DNA of 64,000 nucleotides. Origin: Micropterix aruncella (lineage: Eukaryota; Arthropoda; Insecta; Lepidoptera; Micropterigidae). This document shows, piece after piece, positions 1 through 10,680 of the stretch (its first letter is position 1; each line of letters opens with the position of its first letter). The stretch covers positions 3,648,364 through 3,712,363 of the forward strand of contig OX155974.1 of the NCBI GenBank assembly GCA_944548615.1, in the 5' to 3' direction. The translations under genes and the position numbers were made by a program. The notes under the pieces are model-generated. The model had not been told where the DNA came from, did not search any database, and saw only the letters and a list, made by a program, of their open reading frames with translations.

Positions 1-116
1 CCCGCACATCATGCGTGGAGGCCGCCGGATGGAAGTTGACCCGTGAGTGTGACCAACCCTGAACAGAATGGGTCTTCGTGGCCAACTCAGCAAGGGCCCA
101 TTAACTCCTAAGGCAA
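1..116 (-). repeat. Unit-I repeat, end fragment cut by the window start
   Basis: This is the GGGCCC end of a repeat family (called unit I here) that recurs at 14203, 22690, 24452, 30514, 45499 and 50185. It is read here in reverse and ends with the characteristic GGGCCCATTAACTCC border. The rest of the copy lies outside the window. Confidence 0.8.
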
Positions 117-794
117 TGCGGGAATAGGGTGCGAGGAATGTGGGCAGAGGGGTTCGTCACAACGAACGTGAACGGTACGCATTACGGACAGGTAAAGGCT
201 GCCGACAAATTCAAACGTTTGGGTATCTGTGTAGGCCGAGTAGCGAAACATCTGGCGACCATCCGAGCCCTTACGACTCGTGACGTATTCGTTTTGATTT
301 CAATTATGTTCTAAGAGAAGCTAATGTCTGGTATACTGTGACGATAGTAAGCTTGTAGTTCGCCCCGCCCACTTTCCCGGCTCAACCACCCTTTTAACAA
401 CTGCAGAGTTGACTTCGGCGGACCGCACCGTTGCTCTGATCGTGACGTCATATTAATGATGTTATATTTAAAACGTTAACTCAAAATGTTTGTTCTTCTT
501 AAATGCTTTTTAACGTAAATTAAGATGGTGACAATAAAAAAAACTAATATGCATCTGTATATTTTTTTTACTTCAAAAATGCTGGTTTGACTGCACAAAC
601 TTAATAGGGACTTTTGACTGCCGCACCCTATACCACCCCTATACAAGCGGTTTGTTTGTGGCAGCCGTATGTGTGGCCGTATGGATACAGCAGTTAGCTG
701 TCAAAATCGGCTAGCGGCAAAACTGGATGCGGGAAATTTGAATTCCCCCCCCCCCCAAAAAAAAACATCGAAACCAAACAGAAAAAACTATCTG
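117..794. other. No gene recognised; AT-rich spacer
   Basis: The stretch is AT-rich and every frame is interrupted. A run of C followed by a run of A lies near 746-768. Short open frames here have no recognisable domain. I see nothing supportable. Confidence 0.6.
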
Positions 795-1722
795 TCAATC
801 GGGGGGCGCCAGTTTTGCATGCGGCAGTCTTGCACAAATGTCACTTTTGACAGTTCCAAATCTGTTGAGGGCAGATTTGCAGGAGGCAACCTTGCAGGCG
901 GCAACCTTGCAGGCGGCAACCTTGCAGGCGGCATTTTTGCAGACGGCATTCTTGCAGAAAGCAAACTTGCATACAAACCCGAAGTTAGCAACGTTTGAGA
1001 ATGGCGCATTAGGACATGATTACATGAATAAAATAATTTTATATTATTTTACAAACCAAAAATAAAGCAGTAAAGCGGTCATATGTTATTAATTTTAAAT
1101 TTAGAAAAAGAAGTATCAAATTATCATGTCAGGGTAAATTAAAGCGGTGAATATTTTTACCTCTCCACATTTAATTACCGGCATCCTTGTAGTGGATGAT
1201 TCAGTACATCAAACTAAACATTAAAAAAAATGTTTTAAGTTTTTCTGTTAGGTTAGGTTAGGTTAGGTTTTTCTTTCCCTAAAATCGAAGTGACATTAAT
1301 TACCGGCATCCTTGTAGTGGATGATTCAGTACATCAAACTAAACATTTAAAAAAATGTTTTAAGTTTTTCTGTTAGGTTAGGTTAGGTTAGGTTTTCCTT
1401 TCCCTAAAATCGAAAGTTGATTGCTGAGATCCGCGATGGAGAGGACACTCAAAGAAGTGGACTGGTTTCCGTACCCTGACATATGAAAATGCGGCTTTTG
1501 TCGATTTCTAATCTGGTAACACTAAATTTTAAATACGATGTTTTCCTTCTAACTTCATTTTCTGCAAAAATGCCGTCTGCAAAAATGCCGACCCTCGAAA
1601 CGTCAGTTTGACATTTGCAAAACTGCCTTCTGCAAGATTGCCTTCTGCAAAACTGCCGCCTGCAAGAATGCCGTCTGCAAGATTGCCGTCTGCAAATCTG
1701 CCTTCTGCAAGTTTGATGGGAC
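795..1722 (+). mobile_element. Element H, copy 1: inverted subterminal 15-bp arrays
   Basis: The element starts near CGGGGGGCGCCAG and ends near GATGGGACCC. The left arm (about 865-970) is a tandem array of a 15-bp unit like TTGCAGGCGGCAACC. The right arm (about 1565-1715) is an array of the same unit in the opposite direction. The middle holds a 130-bp tandem duplication with TTAGG runs. A reverse copy lies at 56197-57106 inside a hAT element, where the flanking host bases show the ends directly. No transposase is present. The class is unknown. The array can be read as a repeated five-residue peptide on either strand, but this follows from the 15-bp period and is not evidence of coding. Confidence 0.75.
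1166..1420. repeat. 130-bp tandem duplication with TTAGG runs
   Basis: Two nearly identical units sit head to tail. Each carries GGCATCCTTGTAGTGGATGA, an A-rich stretch and four TTAGG-like units. The same duplication is present in the reverse copy near 56517-56753, so it arose before the two element copies separated. Confidence 0.85.
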
Positions 1723-2690
1723 CCAAAAGAAGTGGGTTGCCATTACTTACCAATTTTATTATAGGCCAAAATAGCGAGGTGTCAACGGTACGATTGTCAT
1801 CGTTATAATATGTAATTAATCGTACCAAGTTTAGGCGTCGATAAGACAATAATATTAACCCTTGGTGTTGCGACGCCGTCAGTAGCGACGTCGCCGGCCG
1901 TAAAATAGATGATTTACGGCCGCTATGAGGGTGCCCGATGAAACCTAAGACATTTGCAGAAAAATCATTTTTTACGAGAAAAATGGCAAAATTGCCTCGG
2001 GTTACTTTTATAGACATCGCAGGCGTCGCTTCGAGCGGATCGAGCGAGCGAGAAAGCCTACGGCCGCCCGCTCCCACACGGAGATCGAGCGAGCGAGACT
2101 CCCTACGACCGCCCGCTCTAACATAGCTAGGAGACGAACTTTGGTTCCGAAAACGGACAGTTTTGAACTCGTCAAACCGAAAATGAAAGCGGGTAATACT
2201 GCCCGAAACAGTCGTATAAGAGTCGAGGTATAAGCATACAGCACCCCTCTTACGACCTGCCGTGAAAATTCACGTGTTTACAGAAAGAAACCGTGAAACA
2301 CGAGAGAAAACACGTGGTATTTTCTACTCCCAAAAATAGTGAAAAACTGTTGAATGGGAGTAGAAAACAAGGCACCATCACCACCGACCACCGGCAAGTA
2401 AACAGAAACACAGGAATCATCGATTCAAGTTTAAGTGGCCGGGAAACTGCCCTCAGCCGATTATGAAGACACTCGCAGACACGAAAATAACGGGAACGTA
2501 TACGTGAGGTACCGGGTCAGACTCTGATGATGTTTGGAACCCGAAGAATCCACTCCAAGGAAAAGGATGGGTTTTTAGCCATTCTCTGATTGGTTGGTTG
2601 CCGACCAATCAGGAATGCGCTCTAACGAGCCAGTAGCTGCCAACCAGAAACTGTTGGTCGGCCCTGGAGTCTGGACAAACAGCGTACCGT
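1723..2690. other. No gene recognised; one TTAACCC left end
   Basis: A possible left end of a TTAA-type element (TTAACCCTTGGTGTTGCG) begins at 1855, but no matching right end was found. Bases 1755-1845 are related in reverse to 25930-26010, so they are a dispersed repeat of unknown type. Nothing else is supportable. Confidence 0.5.
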
Positions 2691-2857
2691 AACGGCTTTT
2701 AGAGGGGAGGAGATAGCTTTTCTCCTAGGAGAGTGCGAGAGGTCGATAGAAAATGGAAAATCCCCACCTTTCACGGAAAGTTGTCCGCGGCGTGTCATTG
2801 GTGGACACGAAAGCAGGTGCACAGCAGGTGCACGGCAAGAACCGCGGAAGTGAGTAC

Positions 2858-2895
2858 AAATATAGGCCCACAGGCCATATCAAATCACATTCAGT
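2858..2895 (+). promoter_or_regulatory. Candidate LINE promoter (TATA-like box plus TCAGT initiator)
   Basis: AAATATA at 2858 lies about 32 bases before the A of TCAGT at 2891, a normal TATA-to-initiator distance. CATATCAAATCAC lies between them. The same module recurs at 8317-8356. This is inference from motif spacing only. Confidence 0.35.
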
Positions 2896-3134
2896 GCCCG
2901 GCGTCCGTCTCGAACGGTCGCCTGCTCCGCTCCGCCGCCCGCGCTGAATATAGCCGCTACGAGTTCTCGCTGTGCAGCTTTGCTCCAGCCTGTTCTTGTA
3001 TTCTCCGTGCCGTCGAGTGAATCTCCAGTTCACCTAAGCGACCAGTTCGTGCGCGTAATTAGTAGAAATACGAGTTTTGTGTACGAGCTGTGGACTTTTA
3101 TATTTTTTTTACTTTATAAGTGAACATATCGGAA

Positions 3135-4709
3135 ATGCAGTCTTTCGTCGACGCTGCTGAAGATACCATGGCCTATAGCTCACCTGTAGCTAGAGGTCGA
3201 GATATGCCGCTGCTACTACCTGCCACTCCAAAGAAACGCGAAAGAGAGCCCGCGTCACCCGACACCGAGCTAGAAAGGGATTCGCAGCGCCGTCGGGCCG
3301 GCTCGTTTGGAGCCGACGGCTGCGAAGCCCTCCTGACGCCGCCGCCTTCGGACAACGAGGATGCGCGCGGCGAGCAGGCGAGCGGGCTGTCCTATGCTGA
3401 ATTAGCGGCTAGGAAGAGCCCCTCGCCGCTGCCGCGCTCACTGACACCTCCCACGCAGTCATCCCAGCCACCGAAGCCGACGCCACGTCCACAGCCCATT
3501 ATAGTGGAGAAGCTGGACAACTTGACCGTCCACCTAAACACCCTTCACGCAAGGCTGGGGAGAGCGCCTATCGTGGGGCCAATAAGTGGAGGTTTACGGT
3601 TTCGCCCGGCGGACGACGCTGAATACCGCGTCGTACAGGACTACCTGCACTCCCTCGGCAATATCGCGTGGCACTCCTACACCGCGCCGGCTGAGAAGGA
3701 TGCCAAAATTGCAATACGTGGCCTCCCGGAATCGACAACGTCCGAAGAGGTCATCTCGGGTCTAGCCGCCCATGGCTTTGAGGCCACATACGTCAAGATG
3801 ATCCACGGGGGGCGGCGACCCCTTTTTCATGTCGTCCTCCGGAAGACAGATCGCTGGCGCGAGGTGTTCCAGCTCCCGGTCCTACACCACATAAAGGTCA
3901 CAGTGGAGTCCTGGAGGGGACGAAAGGGCCCCAAACAGTGCCACCGATGCCAGCGATTCCGCCACAGCAGCCACAACTGTCACCGGCCGCAAGTCTGTGT
4001 CTGCTGCGGCGAGGAGCATGCAGCCAAAAACTGTCCGAGACCAAAGACAGTCAAAGCAACATGCGGCAACTGCGGGGCGGATCACCCCGCAAACAACAGG
4101 AGGTGCCCTGCGTTCATGGCAGAAATCCGCCAGACAACGAGGCAGCAGCAAGGTGCTCCGCGAGCGGCGGCTGCTGCCCCTCAAGCAGAGCCGCGAACCG
4201 CTGCCCCGCGCGCCCCGCGCGCCCAGCGCTCCCAGACCGCCCCAGCCCCGGAACAGACTCAGTCTCCACGGGCTTCGCCGCGGAAACCGGCAAAACCACA
4301 GGCTATGCCTCAGCCTCCCCCCGCTCCACAGCTACAGAAACAAAAACCGGCGGCGAGCCGGGAGGCTCCCCTTTCGTGGAGGCAGAAGCCGGCACCGTCG
4401 ACCGCTTGTCAGCAGCCAGCTACTGCAAAGAAGTCAAATCGGCAGCGCTCGAAGTGGCCGACGAGAACGCCTCCACAGGAGACGAAGCTGGTCGAGAAGG
4501 CGACCCCCCCAACACACCGACCCCAGCCCCAACAGCCCAGCCAAGAGGCTGTAAACGTAACGGTGGTAGACCTGCTGTCGCTGGTAAGCGAGCTACTTGC
4601 CAACCCGGCGGAAGCAGGCTCCATCGTAGCGCGCACCCTACAGCGCCTACTGGGGCCGTCGTCCGCCCTACAGTGCACAGCCATGCCTCCTGCATCGGCA
4701 GGCCACTAA
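3135..4709 (+). CDS. LINE ORF1, gag-like nucleic-acid-binding protein
   Basis: This ORF encodes about 524 residues from the first ATG (the open frame extends 15 bases further upstream without an ATG). The N-terminal third is rich in Pro, Ser and charged residues. The centre has the fold expected of Jockey gag proteins (around residues 140-255). Three zinc knuckles follow: CHRC...H...C, CVCC...H...C and CGNC...H...C, with spacings CX2CX4HX4C, CX2CX3HX4C and CX2CX3HX6C. The C-terminal part is Pro/Gln/Ala-rich and low in complexity. Such proteins bind the element RNA and carry it as a ribonucleoprotein. The frame is fully open, unlike ORF2, and overlaps the start of ORF2. The shared clade is an inference from the knuckle pattern and the ORF2 motifs. 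Confidence 0.85.
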   Translation: MQSFVDAAEDTMAYSSPVARGRDMPLLLPATPKKREREPASPDTELERDSQRRRAGSFGADGCEALLTPPPSDNEDARGEQASGLSYAELAARKSPSPLPRSLTPPTQSSQPPKPTPRPQPIIVEKLDNLTVHLNTLHARLGRAPIVGPISGGLRFRPADDAEYRVVQDYLHSLGNIAWHSYTAPAEKDAKIAIRGLPESTTSEEVISGLAAHGFEATYVKMIHGGRRPLFHVVLRKTDRWREVFQLPVLHHIKVTVESWRGRKGPKQCHRCQRFRHSSHNCHRPQVCVCCGEEHAAKNCPRPKTVKATCGNCGADHPANNRRCPAFMAEIRQTTRQQQGAPRAAAAAPQAEPRTAAPRAPRAQRSQTAPAPEQTQSPRASPRKPAKPQAMPQPPPAPQLQKQKPAASREAPLSWRQKPAPSTACQQPATAKKSNRQRSKWPTRTPPQETKLVEKATPPTHRPQPQQPSQEAVNVTVVDLLSLVSELLANPAEAGSIVARTLQRLLGPSSALQCTAMPPASAGH

Positions 4710-7368
4710 GAATAGTGCATTGGAATGCGGATGGCATCAAAAGCAAGCTTTCGTCGGTGCGAGCCTTCCTGCAGGAACAGCAGGTCGACGTCCTCCTCGT
4801 ATCGGAGACAAAGCTCCTGAAATTCGTCTCGGTGCGCATACCCAACTACATCGCGTACCGGACGGACAACGTGACGACAGAAGGTCGCGCGTACAGGGGC
4901 ACCGCCGTCTTCGTGAGGAGGACGATGCTCCACCAACAAATCGACGTGCCGCAGCTAGACTCGCTGTACGCAACGGGAATTCAGCTAAGAGCAGGCGGAG
5001 TAGACTTGCGTATTTTTGCAGTCTACAAACCGACCAGCAACCGACTGGAGACTGGCGACATCGACAAACTCCTACACCCGACGATACCTACGATCGTAGC
5101 CGGCGACCTGAACAGCAAGCATCCGGCGTGGAACTCGACGCGCGCCAACGTCGATGGCGCGCAATTGCTTAACCACGCCGAGAAAAGAGGCTTCACGGTC
5201 GCCGGACCGGAACAACACACACGTGTTCCGAGCACGCCAACCCACTCGTCAGAGGTACTCGATGTCGCCCTCCTGCACAACGTGACATTTCCCTACGTGC
5301 AGGAAGTCATTTATGAGCTACAGTCGGATCACCTGCCGGTTCTCTTATAGCTACAAACCGACGTTGCTACAGCGAGTCACTATAGAGAGAGCCGCCGTAT
5401 TGACTGGACACGTTACGAAAAGCTGCTTGGTAAGGCAATCCTAGACTATAAGACACCGGTCACCATCGGAGATATCGAGAGCCGGGTGTCCAACCTTCAG
5501 GAGGCCATCAAGACCGCGCTGGAAGCCAGCTCCTCGACGATAGAGGCGAAAGCGACACGTCCCCGCCTCCCGCAACGACTGCGAGACAAGCTGCGGGAGA
5601 AGCGGCGCTTGCATCGCTTCTGGGCCGAAAATCGGTGTCCGGAAGCTAAGCGCCGCTTAAACAAAGCGAACGCTAGCTTGCAGGAGGAACTGCAGACGTA
5701 CGCGGCCGAGTCGTGGGAGGAATTCCTCGACTCGATAGGCGACGACATGCCATCTATATACAGGCTGAATCGTCGCCTGCTGAGTACGGCTGAACCAGCG
5801 CGGCCACTACTGGATTCGACCGGGAACCTCCACTATGTCACCGACGACAGAGCGACTCTCTTCGCGGACCACCTGGAGAAGACCTTCGTCCCACACGACA
5901 TAGAAGACCAGGAGCACTCCAAAGTGGTCCACGAGCACCTAGCTGCGGAGGAGGAGTCGCCACCGGAGCTCGGCAGTGAGATCCCGCCGATAACTCCGGC
6001 TGAGCTCAAGCGTCGAATCCAGCAACTCAAGCTGAAGAAGGCACCCGGCCCCGACGGCATCAGTAGCGGCGCACTAAAGAGGCTTCCGCGTCGCCAGCTG
6101 CCGGCCCTCGCAGGGCTGCTAAACTCCTGCATCAGACTCGGTCATTTTCCAGAGAAGTGGAAGACGGCTAAGGTGATAATGCTGCCGAAACCTCGCAAAG
6201 ACCTGCGGCAACCGGGCAACTACCGCCCGATCTCGCTGTTGCCTACCCTCGCGAAGGTCTTCGAGCGATGCGTGCTGGCGCGACTAACGCCGCACCTCGC
6301 CCCGCGCAACGAGCAGTATGGATTCCGTACGGGCCACTCGACTACCCTGCAACTCACGCGGGTAGTACATCGCCTGACGGAATCCTACAATAAGCACCAG
6401 CACACGGCAGCCGTCTTCCTGGACGTCGAAAAGGCGTTCGACCGAGTCTGGCACGAGGGCCTCCGCTAAAAGCTGGCGACACAGACCACGGCACTGCGCC
6501 TGCTCCGAAACGTGGTGGCTTCCTTCCTCTCCGGAAGAGGGTTCTTCGTCGCGGTGGAGGGCGAGCAGTCCACAATTCGTCCCATCGCGGCGGGAGTCCC
6601 GCAGGGAAGCTGCCTATCGCCGGCGCTCTACGGTGTCTACACATAAATGACATACCGCTCAGCGCCGGCGCGGAGCTGGCGCTATTCGCGGATGACGCGA
6701 TGTACATGGCAACTTCAATTAACATCAAGGTCGCGGCCAAGAAACTGCAGCAGCAACTAGACCTTATGCCAGAATGGCTAAGGAAATGGCGGATTGTCGT
6801 TAACGCGGCTAAGTCCGAAGCGATCATCACCGGCTCACTCAAAGTTTACCTGGAACCGGTGAAACTCGGCGGAACCCCGGTACCGTGGAAGAACACGGTC
6901 AAGTACCTCGGGGTGCACATCGACCGTCACCTTAACTTTGCGCACCACGCGAAAGCAACAATTGCCGCTTCGAAATCCGCCTTCTACGCGCTGCTGCCCG
7001 TTCTCCGTTCGGCCGCGATCCCGGAGAAGACACGACTGCTGATGCTGAAGATGTACGTGAGGACGAAACTCACGTACGCGGCACCGGCCTGGTACCACCT
7101 CATCTCGGCATCGCAGCGGAGTAACATCCAGCGAGTGCTGAACGTGGGGCTAAGAAAAGTGTCGGGAGCCCCTTGGTACGTCCGTAACGCGACTCTGGAA
7201 CGCGATTTTAGCGAAACAGAGTCCGTGGAGGAACACGTAAAGCGCCTCGCGCGCGCTATGTACCGCAAGGCCGACACCTCGCCTCACGAGCACATCCGCC
7301 AGCTTGCTCCGCTGCACACCAGGCCACCAGATGTCCGGAAGCCGTACCCGCGCAGTCTGCTTGATTAG
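4688..7368 (+). pseudogene. LINE ORF2, endonuclease and reverse transcriptase, broken
   Basis: The AP-type endonuclease comes first, with HWNADG, SETKL, GDLNSKHPAWN and SDHLPVL, so its catalytic set is visible. The reverse transcriptase follows with KKAPGPDGISS, NYRPISLL, FLDVEKAFDRVWHEGL, GVPQGSCLSP, FADD and KYLGVHID. The frame is broken by a TAG at 5348-5350 just after the endonuclease, a TAA at 6467-6469 after motif A, and a frameshift near 6643 between GVPQG and FADD. It ends with a TAG at 7366. Domain order and motifs fit the Jockey clade. It overlaps ORF1 in another frame. The enzyme would nick DNA and copy the LINE RNA into the nick; this copy is dead. Confidence 0.9.
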
Positions 7369-7642
7369 CGGACCACCAGCGCGGGTATCGTAGCACAGCA
7401 GCCTAGCCACAGAAGATGCCAGTACCCACTCCCGTCACAATCCATCACGATAAGGTGCCTAAGCACCTAAAAATGAGTCCTGCCACAGGGCACAAAGCCC
7501 TGTGACGCCATATCCAGAAAGCCGGGCCAATGGGCCCGGCTCACGTGAAACCCCACGAAAAGGCAAAATGCCTAGTGGAAAATGTCACGCGCCTCTAGCA
7601 AGGCCCGTCGACAGATATTTGATTTGATTTGATATCAAATCA

Positions 7643-8200
7643 ATCAGTGTCGTTCTGCTACCCGCGCCGCGCGGACGCGCTTCGCGCCGTCCGCGCTGGT
7701 CGTGTCCTGCAATTGCCGCCCCGGTCAGTAGGCCGCTTGCGCGGCAACGTGAGTGGACACTGGCTAGTTGCCGCCGCCGGTCTACGTCTTTTCCTCTCAA
7801 CGCCGCCCCGCGTCGAACCAGCATCGCGAGTAGGCCGAACTCCGTGTCCCAGCTGTCGTCGCTTCTCAAGCCCTGGCCCGCGTGATCAGTAGCCGCGTGC
7901 GCTGCATCCTACCCGTCCCGGTCCCGGCCCATCCCGCGCCGCACGCCGCCGACCCAGCTGATCGATGTGTCTTCAAGCCCCAGCACCCCGCGACGCATCG
8001 GTAGCGCGATTTGGCCGCAATCGTGCCGACCAGCTGATCGTCGCGTCTCAAGCCCTTGGCCCGTGGCTCAGTAAGCGGAGGACGTGGGTACTCCGCGGAA
8101 TCAGCGGCCGCGTCTGCCGGCGCCCAGCTGATCGCCGCGTCTACACAAGACACCTGTTCAACTACGTGAGTAGCCTAAATGGAAGCCCGCTACCCTAGTA
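7643..8200 (+). repeat. GC-rich degenerate tandem repeat, about 100-130 bp period
   Basis: Phrases like CCCAGCTGATCG, CGTCTCAAGCCC and GGCCCGTG recur several times at roughly 100-bp steps. The base composition is far more GC-rich than the surroundings. It resembles the 5' leader of a retroelement, but no coding region follows. The function is unknown. Confidence 0.55.
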
Positions 8201-8316
8201 GCATACAAAAAAGCATGACCGGTCTGTGGGCCGGTCACCTCTGACGCCCCAAATAAGCGCATCGCGTGTTGGGAAATGCCACTGGGTCCGCACAGAATGT
8301 GCTCACCCAGGAGGTA

Positions 8317-8356
8317 GATATTTACGACGGCATATCAAATCACTCGCTCTCTCAGT
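8317..8356 (+). promoter_or_regulatory. Second copy of the TATA/CATATCAAATCAC/TCAGT module
   Basis: GATATTTA, CATATCAAATCAC and TCAGT occur in the same order and at nearly the same distances as in front of the LINE at 2858-2895. The downstream sequence differs. This may be the leader of a related retroelement whose body is missing. Weak evidence. Confidence 0.3.
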
Positions 8357-8659
8357 TCCACAGCTAACAGTCAACCGACTAGGAAGGAAGGAAGGAAGGA
8401 ACCCCAACGACTACAAGGACCGCGCCTTGGAACCGCTCCGCTGCCCTTGCAGTCTGGAAGCCAGTCGCGAGCGGCTCTACTGCACCGTGCAGTATTGAGC
8501 GCGGTCCAAGTAAAGGACACTACGGTCGACGAGACGCTCTCTCCTATTCGGGGAGTTGAGTGTCGGTCCGAGTCGGGATTTACGGTCCGACTCGCGATTT
8601 ACGGTCGACGGGGACGCTCTCTCCAGTCGTGGAGTTCGAGCGCCGGTCCAAGTTGGGAC

Positions 8660-8990
8660 CTACGGAGAGTCGGGTCCACGCGGCGCACACGCGGTCAGAC
8701 GGCGCACACAGGCGCAGTCGGACGCACGCGGGCGCAGACGGGCGCACAAAGGCGCAGTCGGACTCACGCGGTCGCAGACGGGCGCACATAGGTGCAGTCA
8801 GGCGAACGCGGCACAGGCGAACGCGGCACAGGCGGACGCAGCACAGACGGGCGCACTCAGGCGCAGTCAGGCGGACGCAGCCCAGACGAGCGCACCCAGG
8901 CGCAGTCAGGCACACGCAGACGCACACGGGCGTACTCAGGCGCACTCAGGCGCATTCAGGAGCACGCAGGCGCACAGAGACGCCGCTCGA
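8660..8990 (+). repeat. GC-rich minisatellite with GGCGCA/GGCGGACGC-type units
   Basis: Short units such as CAGGCGCAGTCGGACGCAC, CAGGCGAACGCGGCA and CAGGCGGACGCAGC are repeated over 300 bases. Open frames exist on both strands only because the repeat lacks stops. A short AGGAA run precedes it at about 8383-8402. Confidence 0.8.
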
Positions 8991-9504
8991 CAACAGACCA
9001 CTAGAGATCTTGTTCGACCCGCTGCCCGGGAAGAACAGGATAGAGACATTTAGATTATAAGATTTATTGTATTCTATGTACGTAGGTTACATTTTACTGT
9101 ACAATAAAGATCGTTATAATATTGTGTATGTACCTAGGTTAATTGTTATATACTTATGTCTGATTCCATTGTAAAACTATATACTTGTTATGTATACTGT
9201 TGTGAAATGTATGTACCTTGTATCTAAGCTACGATGTTCCTAGACTCAAAAACATTAACGAAAAATAATACGCCGTGTTGGCACTTGTGAGTGGAAGGTG
9301 TGTTTTATTGGTGCAGGGGACGGGGAGTAAAACGGTGGTAATAGAGACAGACTGAGGCGTATCGAGGCTTGCAGCAGGTGTCGTGGCCGCCCGTTACGGG
9401 GCAAGCGGCGACCAAGCGGTGGACCTCTTTTTACAGTCCTGGGTCCACACAGCGCTGGGTCGGTCCGCGCCACAGGGCACTGCATATGTTGAGCAACGGG
9501 CGCA
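8991..9504. other. No gene recognised; possible retroelement end
   Basis: A polyadenylation-like AATAAAG lies at about 9102, followed by AT-rich sequence and then a GC-richer block up to 9500. It could be the tail end of whatever the GC-rich zone belongs to. I cannot name it. Confidence 0.35.
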
Positions 9505-9836
9505 ACACTTGGAGTAAATGGGTATTTTCATGGATGCATCTGTCTCTTTTGCAGGATTTTCGGCGACATCGACGGCGCTCGACTTAAAGTACTATAACTA
9601 CGAAACTACTACACCAATCATAAAAAGAACAACTGCACAATGATTGCATTGAAATTTCGAATATAGAATATTGAAATATCATTTTGTAAAACAATTAGAT
9701 AATTATGAATAAATATGAGAATGTCAAAGAAGTGAAAAAAACGCGCGACCAGATTTGGTCGACTCATACTCAACGGATAATTGTTTCGCGACCAGATTTG
9801 GTTGACTCATACTCAACGGGAATAAACAAGATGACC
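9505..9836 (+). mobile_element. TTAA element family A, copy 1, degraded ends
   Basis: The internal sequence matches copies at 15429, 21904 and 54963. The left end has lost its TTAACCC (it reads CAACACTTGGAGTAAATGGG) and the right end reads CAACGGGAATAA. A short direct repeat carrying the CCAGATTTGGT palindrome is present twice near the right end. Confidence 0.85.
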
Positions 9837-9839
9837 TAT

Positions 9840-10678
9840 TTCTCGCCACAGCTTGACAGCTTGATCAAAGACTTTTTAGTTGGTTATTATTTTTGTCAAA
9901 AATTGCTAGAACCTCAAAAATGTAGCCAGGCAATACAAATAAAAAAACGGTTGTCACTCCAAAACTTCCCCGGTAAGATGATAACCAATCAATATCCAAT
10001 CCCCTCCCCCCTCCCTTATCCCCTCTCTAACCCTTACCTTGCCCACCCACCCCAAAACAACCCCAACCCGCCAACTCCCTCGCCTTCCCCCATAGGGATT
10101 GTGTCAAGCAGTGGAGTAACTAAGCCGGTGCAGACGGTGCGGCGCACCAGGGACTACGTTAGTTCGGGGCCAAAATAGAACTTCCACCTACTTTCCACCC
10201 AACTCTGCTAGGAAGCTAAGAAAGCAGAAAAAATAGATGTCTCAAATCAAGACGAAAACCTTTCTATAAATATGTGTATTCATATTTTTTATAATACATT
10301 GAGTTGTTAATTTAAATAATAGGTACACACAAATTGGTACAATTGTAATAATATTATATTGGTATTTTTATTTTTACCAGTTTAACACTTCGCAGCTTTA
10401 CATAAAATAAAGTAATAAACGCTGAAATTGTTCCGCAATATGGTCGAGCAAATACCCCCCCTCCCCTCCTTCCCCTCAAACGAATACGCCGATTTATAAT
10501 GTATTTTCAGTATAAATATGTAATGTGGCTAGGTATACAATAATTACACCCTATATGCCAAAATGAATATAAGTAAGTAGGGGGAGGGGCCTTTTGTTAA
10601 ATATTCCACCGGGGCCCAGTTTTTTTTAGTTAGGCCACTGGTGTCAAGTGACTATGATAGCAAAAGTAGTATGTACAC
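9840..10678. other. No gene; C-rich tract and AT-rich sequence
   Basis: A C/A-rich tract (about 9998-10095) is followed by AT-rich sequence. A matching G-rich reverse tract lies at 12440-12560 on the other side of the Tc1 element, so both may belong to one older repeat. No domain is visible. Confidence 0.4.
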
Positions 10679-10680
10679 TA

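Larger units (their letters stand above)
2690..7642 (+). mobile_element. Jockey-type non-LTR retrotransposon (LINE), nearly full length
   Basis: The element has a 5' leader, a gag-like ORF1, an overlapping ORF2 with endonuclease and reverse transcriptase, a 3' UTR and a 3' end made of short TTTGA-type repeats near 7618-7635. There is no RNase H. The left edge is uncertain: it may lie anywhere between about 2690 and 2890. A related 3' UTR piece recurs at 41945-42060, with the same order of a CCGGG-type hairpin, CCTAGTGG/CCCAGTGG and GTCGAC blocks. ORF1 is intact but ORF2 is broken, so this copy could not move on its own. Confidence 0.85.

Noticed and set aside
838..1065. A pentapeptide-repeat-like protein (repeated A-G-G-N-L or L-Q-A-A-T)
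   Set aside because: The repeat is produced by a 15-bp DNA unit that is open on both strands and sits in inverted arrays at both ends of a mobile element. Unit numbers vary between copies and no start or domain context supports coding.
8556..9060. Long arginine- and alanine-rich open frames over the minisatellite
   Set aside because: Three overlapping frames and the opposite strand are all open because the repeat has no stop words. No motif and no conservation argument.
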